64,000 nt of DNA from Bacteroidaceae bacterium (GCA_017633615.1 JAGBPB010000090.1:1-64000), one strand, 5' to 3'; positions 1 through 9,308 are shown, counted from the first letter of the stretch. A program made the numbers and translations. The notes: generated by a model from the letters alone, not told the origin.

Positions 1-675
1 CTGCGATGTGTACTCGAATATGTCGGCGATTATCTTCATGGAGAACTTGGGAGGGTAGATGTAGGTGTTACGCACCATGAACTCCTTGAGGATATCGTTC
101 TGTATGGTTCCCTGCAATTCCTCAAGTGTGGCACCCTGCTCCAGACCAGATACGATGTAGAAGGCCAGGATAGGCAGAACGGCGCCGTTCATTGTCATGG
201 ATACTGACATCTTGTTAAGAGGTATGCCGTCAAACAGCACTTTCATATCCTCAACAGAGCAGATGGATACACCGGCCTTACCTACGTCACCGACCACACG
301 CTCGTGGTCAGCATCGTAACCGCGGTGGGTGGCAAGGTCAAATGCAACTGACAGACCCTTCTGACCGGCGGCCAGGTTACGGCGGTAGAATGCGTTTGAC
401 TCCTCAGCGGTGGAGAATCCGGCATACTGACGGATGGTCCAGGGGCGCATCACATACATTGTTGAATAAGGACCGCGCAGGTTCGGGGCTATACCTGCTG
501 CATAGTTCAGGTGCTCCATGCCCTCCAGATCCTCCTTGGTATAAACAGGCTTGACTTCAATCTGCTCCGGAGTCTTCCAGATTTCATCTGCACCTGCTTT
601 CTTTGCCTTGCAGCCGCAAAGCTTCTCTGCGGGAGCTGCAGCCTTTATGTCGATACTTTTAAAATCAGGTTTCAT
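1..675 (-). CDS. mutB: Methylmalonyl-CoA mutase large subunit, N-terminal part (cut by window edge)
   Basis: The catalytic subunit interconverts succinyl-CoA and methylmalonyl-CoA with adenosylcobalamin, the route from succinate to propionate in Bacteroidales. About 225 residues are present and the rest lies beyond base 1. The reading frame contains family segments such as [18 protein letters not shown] and [10 protein letters not shown], which belong to the TIM-barrel substrate domain. The ATG at 675-673 lies 9 bp after the mutA stop, so the pair is one operon. A short Cys/Lys segment ([11 protein letters not shown], about residues 18-28) sits before the conserved region. Identity is very secure; only the N-terminal insert is unusual. 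Confidence 0.96.
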   Translation of the reverse strand, partial: MKPDFKSIDIKAAAPAEKLCGCKAKKAGADEIWKTPEQIEVKPVYTKEDLEGMEHLNYAAGIAPNLRGPYSTMYVMRPWTIRQYAGFSTAEESNAFYRRNLAAGQKGLSVAFDLATHRGYDADHERVVGDVGKAGVSICSVEDMKVLFDGIPLNKMSVSMTMNGAVLPILAFYIVSGLEQGATLEELQGTIQNDILKEFMVRNTYIYPPKFSMKIIADIFEYTSQ

Positions 676-684
676 AACTACGGA

Positions 685-2562
685 TTATTTGATGTTAAGC
701 TTGCTGTTAAAGTCTCTCAGTGTCTCAAGCACGTTGCAGCGTACGTGTACGTAGTTCTCAATGCCGACAGCCTTGAGGTCCTCGATGCAGGCGGGGTTAC
801 CGGCAATCACGAAGATTGCGCTGTCACCGACTGCCTTGAATGCGGCGGGACCGTACTCTGCGTACTCGTCATCGCTTGAGCAGAGCACCACGATATCGGC
901 GCCTGCCTTGCGTGCTGCCTCGGCTCCGTCCTCAACGGTCTTGAAACCAAGGTTGTCAATAATCTCGTAGCCTGCGCAGCCAAAGAAATTGCCTGAGAAC
1001 TGGGCGCGGGCCTGACGCATGGCAAGGTTGCCTATGGTAAGCATGAATACCTTGGGGCGGCGGCCGCTGGCCTCAGTAGCCAGACGGAGTTCCTCAAACT
1101 GTGATGCTATGCGTGAACTGTCAAGGGTTGCGATGGTGGGCTCACCCTCTGCCTTGCAGCAGCAACAGCAGGTCTTGGGTGCACGGCCCTCGGATACCTC
1201 CTTGATGTTGGGGAACTGGTTGGTTCCCAGCAGTGACTCCTTACGCTTGGCGGCGTTGTCATGACGGGCGGCGTTGGTGGCGTTGACTGCCTCCTGAACT
1301 TTGCCGGCCTTGACCATTGCCAGCATACCGCCCTCATCTTCTACAGAGAGGAAGAGTTTCCATGCCTGCTCTGCCAGAGCTTCGGTCAGATTCTCTACGT
1401 AGTATGAACCGCCGGCGGGGTCTACAACTTTATCCAGGTGTGACTCCTCCTTGAGCAGCAGCTGCTGGTTGCGGGCCAGACGCTCCGAAAACTCATCGGG
1501 GGTCTCATAAGCGGCATCGAACGGGGTTACTGTTATTGAGTTTACACCTGCCAGAGCGGCACTCATGGCCTCGGTCTGTGAACGAAGCAGGTTTACGTAC
1601 GGGTCAAAAAGTGTCTGGTTGTATTTGGTGGTGACTGCGTTGACGTGCATCTTGCAGGCACAACGGCAGATACCGTCCTCAGGATTTTTACCGCAGTGGC
1701 ACTCAGGCTTGTAGGCCTCGACTATCTTGGCCCACAGCATGCGTGCAGCGCGGAACTTGGCAATCTCCATAAAGTAGTTGGAGCCAATGCCCAGGTTGAA
1801 CTGTATCTTCTTGGCAACTGCATCGGCGGGAACGCCGGCCTCAGTGAGTGAACGCATGTACTCGTTTCCCCAAGCCAGAGCGTAACCCAACTCCTGATAG
1901 CAGAATGCACCGCTGTCAGTGAGCATTGAAGCCTTGACTGTGAGGGCGCGGAACTTCTTGAGCGGCTTAAGGATCTCAATCAACTTGGCTGCATCATCAA
2001 GATTGCACTCGATACCGCTCTTGAGCATTGAGGCGATGGGATCATAGGCGATTGAACCGCGTAATGAACAGAGATCATAACCCTTCTTGGTGAAGTAGTC
2101 CACCAATGCCTTGGCCTGTGCGCATGCCAACTGGGGCTTTGTACTGAAGTTAAGCTCAACGCAATCAGCCAGAATTCCGTTCAGAAGAGCCTCAAGGTCA
2201 GCTCCTTCAATGAGGCGGCCGCGGCAGCAGAAGTTGAGAGAGTCAACACCTTTGTTAAGGATCTCAAGAGCCTTTGCATTGGCCTCTTTGATGTCTTTGG
2301 TGCTGATGCCCTGACGTACAAACCATGTGTTGTCTGCTTTGGTTCCGCGTTTGTAAGGAAATTCTCCAGGCTTGGTCTCAGTGTCAAGGCCTTCCAGATT
2401 CTCCTGGCGGTAGAACGGCTGGACCTTGAATCCCTCGTTGGTTCTCCATACGAGTTTCTTCTCAAAATCCGCACCCTTAAGGTCTTCTGTTATCTTGGCC
2501 ATCCACTCCTCAGTGGACACGGGTGGGAACTCTGAAAAGAGTTTTTCTTTCTTGTTTGACAT
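685..2562 (-). CDS. mutA: Methylmalonyl-CoA mutase small subunit
   Basis: This is the non-catalytic partner of MutB in the heterodimeric B12-dependent mutase. The start at 2562 gives MSNKKEKLFSEF, and a longer upstream frame is not needed. Residues 1 to about 450 resemble the mutase barrel. The C-terminal 130 residues resemble a B12-binding domain, and the DxHxxG cobalamin motif is absent, as expected for the small subunit. Two Cys-rich insertions stand out: five Cys between about residues 288 and 303 (CHCGKNPEDGICRCACK) and a run of five consecutive Cys at about 465-469, just before the B12-like domain. It is first in the operon, with a -7 box about 65 bp upstream. Confidence 0.96.
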   Translation of the reverse strand: MSNKKEKLFSEFPPVSTEEWMAKITEDLKGADFEKKLVWRTNEGFKVQPFYRQENLEGLDTETKPGEFPYKRGTKADNTWFVRQGISTKDIKEANAKALEILNKGVDSLNFCCRGRLIEGADLEALLNGILADCVELNFSTKPQLACAQAKALVDYFTKKGYDLCSLRGSIAYDPIASMLKSGIECNLDDAAKLIEILKPLKKFRALTVKASMLTDSGAFCYQELGYALAWGNEYMRSLTEAGVPADAVAKKIQFNLGIGSNYFMEIAKFRAARMLWAKIVEAYKPECHCGKNPEDGICRCACKMHVNAVTTKYNQTLFDPYVNLLRSQTEAMSAALAGVNSITVTPFDAAYETPDEFSERLARNQQLLLKEESHLDKVVDPAGGSYYVENLTEALAEQAWKLFLSVEDEGGMLAMVKAGKVQEAVNATNAARHDNAAKRKESLLGTNQFPNIKEVSEGRAPKTCCCCCKAEGEPTIATLDSSRIASQFEELRLATEASGRRPKVFMLTIGNLAMRQARAQFSGNFFGCAGYEIIDNLGFKTVEDGAEAARKAGADIVVLCSSDDEYAEYGPAAFKAVGDSAIFVIAGNPACIEDLKAVGIENYVHVRCNVLETLRDFNSKLNIK

Positions 2563-2625
2563 ATAATTACTTGTTTGATAGGATAATCTCCAAAAATTGG
2601 TCTTGTGGCTTTCGCTCAAACCACA

Positions 2626-2633
2626 CAAAGATA
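2626..2633 (-). promoter_or_regulatory. Bacteroidota -7 box for mutA-mutB
   Basis: Reads TATCTTTG on the minus strand, matching TAnnTTTG, about 65 bp upstream of mutA. No convincing -33 TTTG lies at the usual distance. Confidence 0.55.
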
Positions 2634-2748
2634 TATAATATGATTGACTAAACCTACGCAAATCATTAGGATTTATATTCCTTGAATATATATTAATTTT
2701 TAAGGTTTTATAAGGGTGTCAAAAGAGATAACATGAACGGAAAGTGAG

Positions 2749-2756
2749 TAACTTTG
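2749..2756 (+). promoter_or_regulatory. -7 box for the AspT/YidE-type transporter
   Basis: TAACTTTGC matches the TAnnTTTG consensus and predicts a leader of about 50 nt before the ATG at 2808. Confidence 0.6.
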
Positions 2757-2807
2757 CATCCGGTTTCAGGGACGAGCCTTAAAGGACACTAAAAACACTG
2801 ACACATA

Positions 2808-4499
2808 ATGGATTGGATAAAAACACTGCTTTTTGACACAGAATCAATAGCCCACCTGCTTCTGCTCTATTCTTTTGTGATTGCCGTAGGTGTATTGCTT
2901 GGAAAACTCAAGTTTCGTGGTGTGTCATTCGGTGTGGCTTTTATCCTCTTTACAGGTATCGTAGTGGGGCATTTCGGTTTTACAGGCAATCTTAAGACAA
3001 TAGGTTTTGTACAGGATTTCGGACTGATACTCTTTGTCTATAGCCTGGGTCTTCAGGTCGGTCCTTCATTCTTCACCTCTTTCCGCAAGGGCGGAATGCG
3101 CATGAACCGTCTGGCCGTTTATCTGGTATTACTTAACCTGGCGGTCGCATTAGGTGTCTATTACCTGATGTTTGACCGTACTGATCCGGACAGCTTCCCT
3201 ATGTTGGTGGGAGTGCTTAGTGGTGCCGTTACGAATACCCCGGGTCTTGGTGCGGCGGAGGAGGCTCTGCGCCAGATGGGCAATACCGGTGTTGAGATTG
3301 CATCGGGCTACGCATGTGCCTATCCGCTGGCCGTGTTGGGTGTCATTATGGTTCCGATTATAGTGAAGGCCATCTGCCGCATAAAGGACGATAAGGAGAA
3401 TGAGCAGTTGGAGAACATGAGGCAGGAGGATACCAGTACCAAGCCCATGAAACAGTATCTGGAGATGACTAATGAGCGTCTGAACGGCAAGACCATCCTG
3501 GAAATACGCCGCCTGATAAACCGTGAGTTCATATGCTCACGTCTGCTTCATGACGGTGTCGTGGTTACGCCTCACAGGGATACTGTGGTTAACATGGGTG
3601 ATCAACTCTGTGTGGTCAGTGCCGAGGATGACGGTGAGGCTATACGTACTCTTTTGGGAACACCCGTAGAGGTGGAATGGGACAACGTCAAGGGTGCAGA
3701 GCCTCTGGTGTCACGCAGGATTGTGGTAACCAAAGAGAAACTCAATGGTAAGACATTGGGACAGCTTCATTTGGGGAGCATTTACGATGTTACCATAACC
3801 CGTGTAGTACGTTCCGGAACTGAACTGTTTGCATCGGCCAGCCTTGCGCTTCAGATAGGTGACCGTTTATCGGTGGTAGGCAAGGAGAGCAGCGTGGCTG
3901 CTGTGGCACAGCGTGTAGGAAATGAGATGAAACGTCTGGATGTACCTAATATAGCCACATTGTTCATCGGTATCATGGTGGGTGTTCTGTTTGGCAGCAT
4001 CCCGTTCTCAATCCCCGGCATTCCAACTCCTATGAAACTGGGATTGGCAGGTGGCCCGCTGATAGTTGCGATCCTGATAAGCCGATTCGGTTACAAACTG
4101 AAACTGGTTACATATACCAAAGCCAGTGCCAATATGATGCTGCGTGAGGTGGGTATAGCACTGTTCCTGGCCAGTGTGGGAATAAAGTCAGGAGCTACGT
4201 TCTTTGAGACAGTGATGTCAGGCGACGGACTTACTTATATGCTGGGCGGACTGCTTATTACGGCAGTGCCTGTGTTTATTGTAGCTCTGATAGCCCGCAA
4301 ACGCTATAACATGAATTACTACAGCATTATAGGCTTGGTGGCAGGTGCCAGCACCAACCCTCCTGCACTTGCGTTTGCCAACAGCCAGACAGAGTATGAT
4401 GCACCCGCTGTAGCGTACTCCACGGTTTATCCGCTCACCATGTTCCTGCGCATACTTACCGCGCAGCTGATGGTGCTGATCGGTTGCAGTCTTTTCTAA
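2808..4499 (+). CDS. AspT/YidE/YbjL-family membrane transporter with two RCK-C domains
   Basis: A 563-residue inner-membrane protein of the aspartate:alanine exchanger superfamily. Five or six hydrophobic segments span residues 10-190. Two TrkA-C (RCK-C)-like domains follow at about 205-285 and 300-380 (each with the pattern LNGKT...GDxLxVV), then a second membrane block from 385 to 563. This duplicated layout is the family hallmark. The conserved stretch AVTNTPGLGAA in the first half is echoed by AGASTNPPALAFAN in the second. The substrate cannot be read from sequence; dicarboxylates or amino acids are plausible. It is transcribed alone and ends at a strong bidirectional terminator. Confidence 0.88.
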   Translation: MDWIKTLLFDTESIAHLLLLYSFVIAVGVLLGKLKFRGVSFGVAFILFTGIVVGHFGFTGNLKTIGFVQDFGLILFVYSLGLQVGPSFFTSFRKGGMRMNRLAVYLVLLNLAVALGVYYLMFDRTDPDSFPMLVGVLSGAVTNTPGLGAAEEALRQMGNTGVEIASGYACAYPLAVLGVIMVPIIVKAICRIKDDKENEQLENMRQEDTSTKPMKQYLEMTNERLNGKTILEIRRLINREFICSRLLHDGVVVTPHRDTVVNMGDQLCVVSAEDDGEAIRTLLGTPVEVEWDNVKGAEPLVSRRIVVTKEKLNGKTLGQLHLGSIYDVTITRVVRSGTELFASASLALQIGDRLSVVGKESSVAAVAQRVGNEMKRLDVPNIATLFIGIMVGVLFGSIPFSIPGIPTPMKLGLAGGPLIVAILISRFGYKLKLVTYTKASANMMLREVGIALFLASVGIKSGATFFETVMSGDGLTYMLGGLLITAVPVFIVALIARKRYNMNYYSIIGLVAGASTNPPALAFANSQTEYDAPAVAYSTVYPLTMFLRILTAQLMVLIGCSLF

Positions 4500-4510
4500 A
4501 GAAGGGAGTA

Positions 4511-4546
4511 AAAAAAGGAGTCCGGAAACCCGGACTCCTTTTTTTT
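4511..4546. terminator. Bidirectional intrinsic terminator
   Basis: Perfect 10-bp stem AGGAGTCCGG / CCGGACTCCT (4516-4525 and 4530-4539) with a 4-nt loop, flanked by an A run on the left and eight T on the right. It can serve both convergent genes, the transporter and the Gly-rich protein. Confidence 0.9.
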
Positions 4547-4562
4547 ATGGTTTGGTTTGGGA

Positions 4563-5069
4563 TTACTGGGGCATTCCACCGCCAAATCCGCCGCCGAATC
4601 CGCCCTGGGGCATTCCACCACCAAAGCCGCCACCGAATCCACCGCCGAATCCGCCTTGGCCACCCTGCTGGCGCTGCTGACGGCGCTGTTCCTGTGCCTC
4701 ATCATATTTCTTCTTCTGAGCATCGGTCAGGAAAGACTTGATCTTAGCTTCCTGAGCCTGACGCTGCTTCTGCATCTGCTCCATCATAGCCTGCATGTCA
4801 CCTTCAGCGGGCATCTGGCCGCCACCGTTCTGCATCTGCTCACGACGGGCTGCCTGCTCCTTGCTGCTGGCAAGATAGTAGTTGTAGATTGAGTCATACT
4901 GAACCTGGTTCAGCTCAAGCTGCTCCTTGAGACGGTCAGCCTGACGCTTGGCCATATCCTCAGGATTCATATTCATACCCTGGCCGCCGCCGAAACCGCC
5001 GCCAAATCCCTGTGCAAAACTCATTGTTGAAATGAAGAGAGCTGCAACTGCGAACAAAATCTTTTTCAT
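4563..5069 (-). CDS. Secreted Gly-rich protein with a Spy/DUF4890-like helical core
   Basis: A 168-residue exported protein. Residues 1-20 form a signal peptide ending in SFAQ. A short GFGGG motif follows, then a charged, Gln/Met-rich helical core (about 35-125) with KRQADRLKEQLELNQVQYDSI and LTDAQKKKYDEAQ. These resemble the LTxxQ motifs of periplasmic Spy/CpxP-like and DUF4890 proteins. The C-terminal 35 residues are tandem GFGGG/GGMPQ repeats. The function is unknown; periplasmic chaperone-like or surface roles are possible. Similar low-complexity repeats occur in three other secreted proteins between 14.6 and 18.4 kb. Confidence 0.8.
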   Translation of the reverse strand: MKKILFAVAALFISTMSFAQGFGGGFGGGQGMNMNPEDMAKRQADRLKEQLELNQVQYDSIYNYYLASSKEQAARREQMQNGGGQMPAEGDMQAMMEQMQKQRQAQEAKIKSFLTDAQKKKYDEAQEQRRQQRQQGGQGGFGGGFGGGFGGGMPQGGFGGGFGGGMPQ

Positions 5070-5160
5070 TGCTTTTTTGTTATAAATAGGTTAGACAAAA
5101 TTTCAGTTTGCGTTAATAAGATATCAGGAAATCGGAAAAGTTTAATCCGGGGGCGTTTTT

Positions 5161-5652
5161 TTACCTCTTTATCTCAAGTACCTCAAGGTTCTTGAAGTTC
5201 TTGCCTTCAATGTCCAGACGGACCAGGGTGCGTACCTTCTGCCAGCCCTGGAGACCGGCTGCTCCCGGATTGATAAAGAGCATGTTCAGCTTTTTGTCAT
5301 GCATAACCTTGAGGATATGCGAATGACCGCACACAAACAGATCGGGTGTTTCTATTTTTAATTGGTCGCGTACGGAGTGGTCATAATAGTCAGGTGAGCC
5401 TCCAATATGCTTGAGCATGATATTCGCATCTTCAACCTTGAAGCGGTAGATCTCTGTAGTGCTGCGTCGTACATCCTGGCCGTCACAGTTGCCCCAGACG
5501 GCGCGAAGGGTGGCAATCTTTGAAAGACGTTCCAGAATCTCGTACGATCCCACATCTCCCGCATGCCATATCTCGTCACATCCCTTAAGGAATGTGGCGT
5601 AGCGGTCATCCCAGTAGGCGTGGGTATCGGACAGGATTCCAATCTTTTTCAT
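5161..5652 (-). CDS. YfcE/MJ0936-family metallophosphoesterase
   Basis: A 163-residue calcineurin-like phosphodiesterase. The metal-binding motifs are in order: SDTHAYW near the N-terminus, HAGDVGS, WGNCDG and CGHSHIL, the standard D-x-H, G-D, G-N-x-D and G-H-x-H set. The start at 5652 (MKKIGILSDTH) is chosen because the family begins at the first beta strand. The ATG overlaps the stop of the upstream kinase-like gene as ATGA, indicating coupled translation. The substrate is unknown; relatives hydrolyse phosphodiesters in vitro. It is last of a three-gene minus-strand operon. Confidence 0.92.
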   Translation of the reverse strand: MKKIGILSDTHAYWDDRYATFLKGCDEIWHAGDVGSYEILERLSKIATLRAVWGNCDGQDVRRSTTEIYRFKVEDANIMLKHIGGSPDYYDHSVRDQLKIETPDLFVCGHSHILKVMHDKKLNMLFINPGAAGLQGWQKVRTLVRLDIEGKNFKNLEVLEIKR

Positions 5653-6272
5653 ATCCCAAGTTTTTCCTTTGCCAAAGATACTATTATATCGGCGCACTTG
5701 TCATATCCCAAAGTGGTGCTGTTAAGACAAATGTCGTATACTGCTGTATCACCCCATGTGCGGCCGGTAAAGTAGTTGTAGTATGAAGAGCGTTTGCGGT
5801 CAATGTCCTCAATCAGAGACAGGGCCTTGGATTGGGTCATGCTCTCACCGGCATGGCGTATCACGCGGGCCACGCGGTCATCAACATCGGCCGCAATAAA
5901 AACGTTGAGCAGACGGTCGCTGTCACGCAGTACATAATCGGCGCAACGGCCTATGAATACGCAATCCTCAGTTTCGTGAATCTTGCGTATGGCTTCACTC
6001 TGCATGTTGAATATAGACTCGTTGCTAAGATAATTATTGGAAAGGCCATTTGTGCCCAGGTGGTTCATGAAGAGAGAGCGCAGGCCTTTGCGGGTCTTTT
6101 CCTCATCGGCCTCATCAAAGAACTTTTCGCTGAATCCGGTGTTCTGGGCTGCCTTTTTCAGGAGGTCACGGTCATATACCTTGATACCTAATTTTTCCGC
6201 AACAATAGCTGCTACGTTACGTCCGCCGCTACAGAATTTGCGGCCTATGCATATACAGTAGTGCTTGTCCAT
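5649..6272 (-). CDS. Cytidylate kinase-like family protein
   Basis: A 207-residue protein of the cytidylate kinase-like family common in Firmicutes and Bacteroidota, distinct from housekeeping Cmk. The N-terminal CICIGRKFCSGGRNVAAIVA is a P-loop-like start, with GRKFCSGG in place of a classical Walker A. VFIGRCADYVLR and the Arg-rich RVARVIRHAGES region match LID and NMP-binding elements of the family. It is 1 bp from the MATE gene upstream and overlaps the phosphodiesterase downstream. The physiological substrate is not established for this subfamily. Confidence 0.85.
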   Translation of the reverse strand: MDKHYCICIGRKFCSGGRNVAAIVAEKLGIKVYDRDLLKKAAQNTGFSEKFFDEADEEKTRKGLRSLFMNHLGTNGLSNNYLSNESIFNMQSEAIRKIHETEDCVFIGRCADYVLRDSDRLLNVFIAADVDDRVARVIRHAGESMTQSKALSLIEDIDRKRSSYYNYFTGRTWGDTAVYDICLNSTTLGYDKCADIIVSLAKEKLGI

Positions 6273-6273
6273 A

Positions 6274-7623
6274 TTATGCTTGTTTTTTCAGTTTTCTTAC
6301 TTGAGGAATAAGCAGGGATACTCCCAGTATTACAGAGAGAAAATCCGATACCGGCATGCTGTACCATATTCCGTTGATGCCGTAATAACGCGGCAGGATG
6401 AGAAGGAACGGAATGAGCAGCAGCAACTGTCGGGATAGAGACATGAGTATTGACTTGCCGGGCATGCCAATGCTCTGGAAGAAGTTACCTGTAACCATCT
6501 GTGAGCCAACCAGGGGGAATACCACGAACGTGAGTCTCATTCCCACCATTGCTATGCCGGTCAGTTCAGGGTCATCGGTAAAGATGCGTATGCACATGCC
6601 GGGCAGGAACTCAGCTATGGCAAAACCAAGCGTGGTCACAATGGTACCAAAGAACATGGTCAGATAGAGCACCTTGAGCACACGCTTGAACTGGCGTGCA
6701 CCGTAGTTATAACCTGCAATGGGTTGCATGGCCTGATTGAATCCCATTACCATCATTACGATGAGGAATCCTATGCTGTTTACAATGCTGTATGCGCCTA
6801 TGGCCACGTCACTGCCGTACTTGAGCAGTCCGCGGTTGATGAGCAGTACCACAAAGCAGGCTGCCACGTTCATGAGGCAGGGTGAAAGACCTATGGTTAT
6901 GATATTGCGGACCAGGTCACCGCGCAGACGGTAAGTGCCGCGCTGCAGATGTATGAGTTCGCTCTTGTCAGACAGCTGGAAGCACTGCCATATGAATGCC
7001 AGGACCTGTGAAATGACAGTGGCTATTGCGGCGCCCTTGATGCCCCAGTGGAACACCATGATAAAGAGGTAGTCAAGGAAAGTGTTGAGCAGCACCGTAC
7101 CTATGGTGGCTATCATGGCTTTGTTGGGGTGTCCGGCGGAACGCAGTATGCAGTTGATTCCAAGATACAGGTGTGTGAATGCATTTCCGGCCAGGATTAT
7201 GGTCATATACTCGCGGGCATAACCTATGGTGACATCGGTGGCGCCAAACACTCTGAGTATGGGATTGATGAACAGCAGGGAGAACACTCCGAACAATACG
7301 CCTATCAGTACGTTGAGTGTTACGGAGTTACCCAACAGCATCTGTGCGCTTTTGTGGTCTTTCTGGCCCAGTTTGAGCGATATCATGGTACCTGAGCCTA
7401 CGCCTACCATAGAGCCTAGAGCGGCAGACAGGTTCATGAGCGGAAATGTCACGGCCAGGCCGGAGAGTGCCATTGAGCCTACGCCATGGCCTATGAATGC
7501 ACGGTCAACGATGTTATAGAGCGATGATGCAAGCATGGCAATCATCGCAGGTACTGCGTACCTTATGAGTAGTTTTCCAATCTTTTCTGTTCCCAGTTCC
7601 TGGGGTGTTTTCAATTCACTCAT
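6274..7623 (-). CDS. MATE-family multidrug/Na+ (or H+) antiporter
   Basis: A 449-residue polytopic membrane protein with twelve predicted hydrophobic segments in two homologous halves. Family-typical stretches are IGKLLIRYAVPAMIAMLASS at the N-terminus, GHGVGSMALSGLAVTFPLMN, and the second-half MGFNQAMQPIAGYNYGARQ. Such exporters use ion gradients to expel cationic drugs or metabolites. It heads a tightly packed operon with the kinase-like gene and the phosphodiesterase, and diverges from xseA. Substrate unknown. Confidence 0.93.
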   Translation of the reverse strand: MSELKTPQELGTEKIGKLLIRYAVPAMIAMLASSLYNIVDRAFIGHGVGSMALSGLAVTFPLMNLSAALGSMVGVGSGTMISLKLGQKDHKSAQMLLGNSVTLNVLIGVLFGVFSLLFINPILRVFGATDVTIGYAREYMTIILAGNAFTHLYLGINCILRSAGHPNKAMIATIGTVLLNTFLDYLFIMVFHWGIKGAAIATVISQVLAFIWQCFQLSDKSELIHLQRGTYRLRGDLVRNIITIGLSPCLMNVAACFVVLLINRGLLKYGSDVAIGAYSIVNSIGFLIVMMVMGFNQAMQPIAGYNYGARQFKRVLKVLYLTMFFGTIVTTLGFAIAEFLPGMCIRIFTDDPELTGIAMVGMRLTFVVFPLVGSQMVTGNFFQSIGMPGKSILMSLSRQLLLLIPFLLILPRYYGINGIWYSMPVSDFLSVILGVSLLIPQVRKLKKQA

Positions 7624-7649
7624 CAGTTTTTTCTTATCTTATTTTGGTG

Positions 7650-7657
7650 CAAAATTA
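7650..7657 (-). promoter_or_regulatory. -7 box for the MATE operon
   Basis: TAATTTTGC on the minus strand, about 27 bp upstream of the MATE start codon, matches TAnnTTTG. Confidence 0.55.
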
Positions 7658-7713
7658 CTGATTTTGTGTGCTACTTGTAAGTGGCTATCTTGGTTGTGTT
7701 CCCATTTTTATAT

Positions 7714-7721
7714 TATTTTTG
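7714..7721 (+). promoter_or_regulatory. -7 box for xseA-xseB
   Basis: TATTTTTGC matches the consensus 9 bp before the ATG at 7730. A TTG at 7690-7692 is about 21 bp upstream and may be the -33 element. The predicted leader is very short. Confidence 0.55.
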
Positions 7722-7729
7722 CAAAGACT

Positions 7730-8968
7730 ATGAGCACTATGGAGACACTTACTCTTCTGGAACTGAACGGGCGCGTCAAGAGCACGTTGCAGTTTGAGAT
7801 GCCCGATGCATACTGGGTGCAGGCTGAGATAAGCGGCATCAGTCCGTCAGGACAGGGGCACTGCTATTTGGAACTGGTACAGAAAGACACTACCGGACGC
7901 ACATTCCTTGCAAAAGCCAAAGCCAATATCTGGCGTAATACATGGCTTAAGATCAAACCGTATTTTGAGGCAGAGACAGGTGAGACATTGAAGGTGGGTA
8001 TGAAGGTGCTGCTTCAGGTAACGGTAACATTCCATGAAGTTTACGGATATTCACTGGTCGTACTGGATATAGATCCCACATACACCATGGGTGATATGGC
8101 CCGCCGCCGCAAGGAGATTCTTGACCAGCTGACCAAGGATGGTGTGATAGGACTGAACCAAGAGCTGGAGATTGCGCTGCTGCCTCAGAGAATTGCTGTC
8201 ATATCATCGGCTACAGCTGCGGGATGGGGCGATTTCAGGAATCAGCTTGAGAACAACGTCTATGGGTTCCGCTTTTATGTGAAGCTTTTCCAGGCCGCCA
8301 TGCAGGGTGATGATGTGGAGCGCAGCGTGATAGCCGCGCTTGATGCCGTTGCCGCACGCAGGGATGACTTTGACCTGGTGGTGATAATAAGGGGTGGCGG
8401 CGCCGTAAGTGAACTGAGCTGTTTTGACTCATACAATCTGGCCTACAACATTGCCAATTTCCCGCTGCCGGTGATAACGGGTATAGGCCATGAGCGTGAT
8501 GATACGGTGGCCGATGTAGTGGCGCACACAAAGGTCAAGACCCCCACTGCAGCCGCTGAATTTATCATTAACAGGGTGTTTGATACCGCATCAATGCTTG
8601 AGACACTGTCACGCAGGTTGGGTGATTCCGTTCTTAACAGGATGAATGTTGAGAATGTGCGACTGGAGAGGCTGGCGCAGAAGCTGCCGTCCCTGTTCGC
8701 CGTACTCAAGGTGCGCAACGAGCAGATGCTGGAGAATATATGGAACAGGTCCGTGACAGGAGTACGTAATATGCTTACAAATAAGAACCATAAGCTGGAA
8801 TTGCTGGAAAAGAGCATTGCAGCCGCAGACCCTGCTCTCATCCTAAAGCGTGGTTTCTCGCTTACCCGTCATAACGGGCGCGTTGTAACCAGTGCATCGG
8901 ACCTTAAACCGGGTGACCGTCTTACAACGGTGCTGGCTGACGGAAGCATTGAGAGTGAGATAATTTGA
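7730..8968 (+). CDS. xseA: Exodeoxyribonuclease VII large subunit
   Basis: The catalytic subunit of exonuclease VII degrades single-stranded DNA from both ends and works in mismatch and damage repair. The start at 7730 (MSTMETLTLLELN) is preferred because the upstream extension crosses the promoter and is hydrophobic and unconserved. An alternative ATG lies at 7739. Residues 1-105 form the OB-fold (YWVQAEISGISPSGQGHCYLEL), then come the nuclease core with RIAVISSATAAGWGDF, IIRGGGAVSELSCFD and ITGIGHERDDTVAD, and a coiled-coil region to the C-terminus. xseB follows 24 bp downstream. Confidence 0.97.
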   Translation: MSTMETLTLLELNGRVKSTLQFEMPDAYWVQAEISGISPSGQGHCYLELVQKDTTGRTFLAKAKANIWRNTWLKIKPYFEAETGETLKVGMKVLLQVTVTFHEVYGYSLVVLDIDPTYTMGDMARRRKEILDQLTKDGVIGLNQELEIALLPQRIAVISSATAAGWGDFRNQLENNVYGFRFYVKLFQAAMQGDDVERSVIAALDAVAARRDDFDLVVIIRGGGAVSELSCFDSYNLAYNIANFPLPVITGIGHERDDTVADVVAHTKVKTPTAAAEFIINRVFDTASMLETLSRRLGDSVLNRMNVENVRLERLAQKLPSLFAVLKVRNEQMLENIWNRSVTGVRNMLTNKNHKLELLEKSIAAADPALILKRGFSLTRHNGRVVTSASDLKPGDRLTTVLADGSIESEII

Positions 8969-8992
8969 CAAACAATTTAAATCAGATATACA

Positions 8993-9175
8993 ATGAAATA
9001 TGAAGCGGCAATGAAACGTCTGGAAGAGATTGTAACCGAGATTGAATCGGGCAAACTCGATATGGACAAGATAGGTGACAGCCTCAAGGAGGCGCGTGAC
9101 CTCATAAAATTCTGCAAGGACAAGCTTTATGAGACTGATGAGGAGATAAAGAAAATCCTTGAATCAGAGGCCTGA
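8993..9175 (+). CDS. xseB: Exodeoxyribonuclease VII small subunit
   Basis: A 60-residue helical protein that binds several-fold to XseA and controls exonuclease VII activity. It carries the family pattern YEAAMKRLEEIVTEIESG...DKIGDSLKEARDLIKFCKDKL. The length fits the family (60-80 residues). It is directly downstream of xseA and followed by a terminator. Confidence 0.95.
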   Translation: MKYEAAMKRLEEIVTEIESGKLDMDKIGDSLKEARDLIKFCKDKLYETDEEIKKILESEA

Positions 9176-9192
9176 TTTTTGCTTTTCATAAG

Positions 9193-9232
9193 ATGATGTC
9201 TCCTTTTGCAAGAGGAGGCATTATATTTTTTT
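9193..9232 (+). terminator. Intrinsic terminator after xseB
   Basis: An 11-bp stem with two G-T pairs (9193-9203 with 9214-9224), a 10-nt loop and a following T-rich tract. Confidence 0.75.
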
Positions 9233-9264
9233 GAATATGGTGGTATTTCATAACAAAAAATAAG

Positions 9265-9272
9265 TATTTTTG
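9265..9272 (+). promoter_or_regulatory. -7 box for the 9309-14511 operon
   Basis: TATTTTTG, matching TAnnTTTG, lies 37 bp upstream of the first ATG of a three-gene operon and just after the xseB terminator. Confidence 0.55.
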
Positions 9273-9308
9273 TCTCATTATAAAGAGGAACGATAATTAT
9301 TAAGGGAT

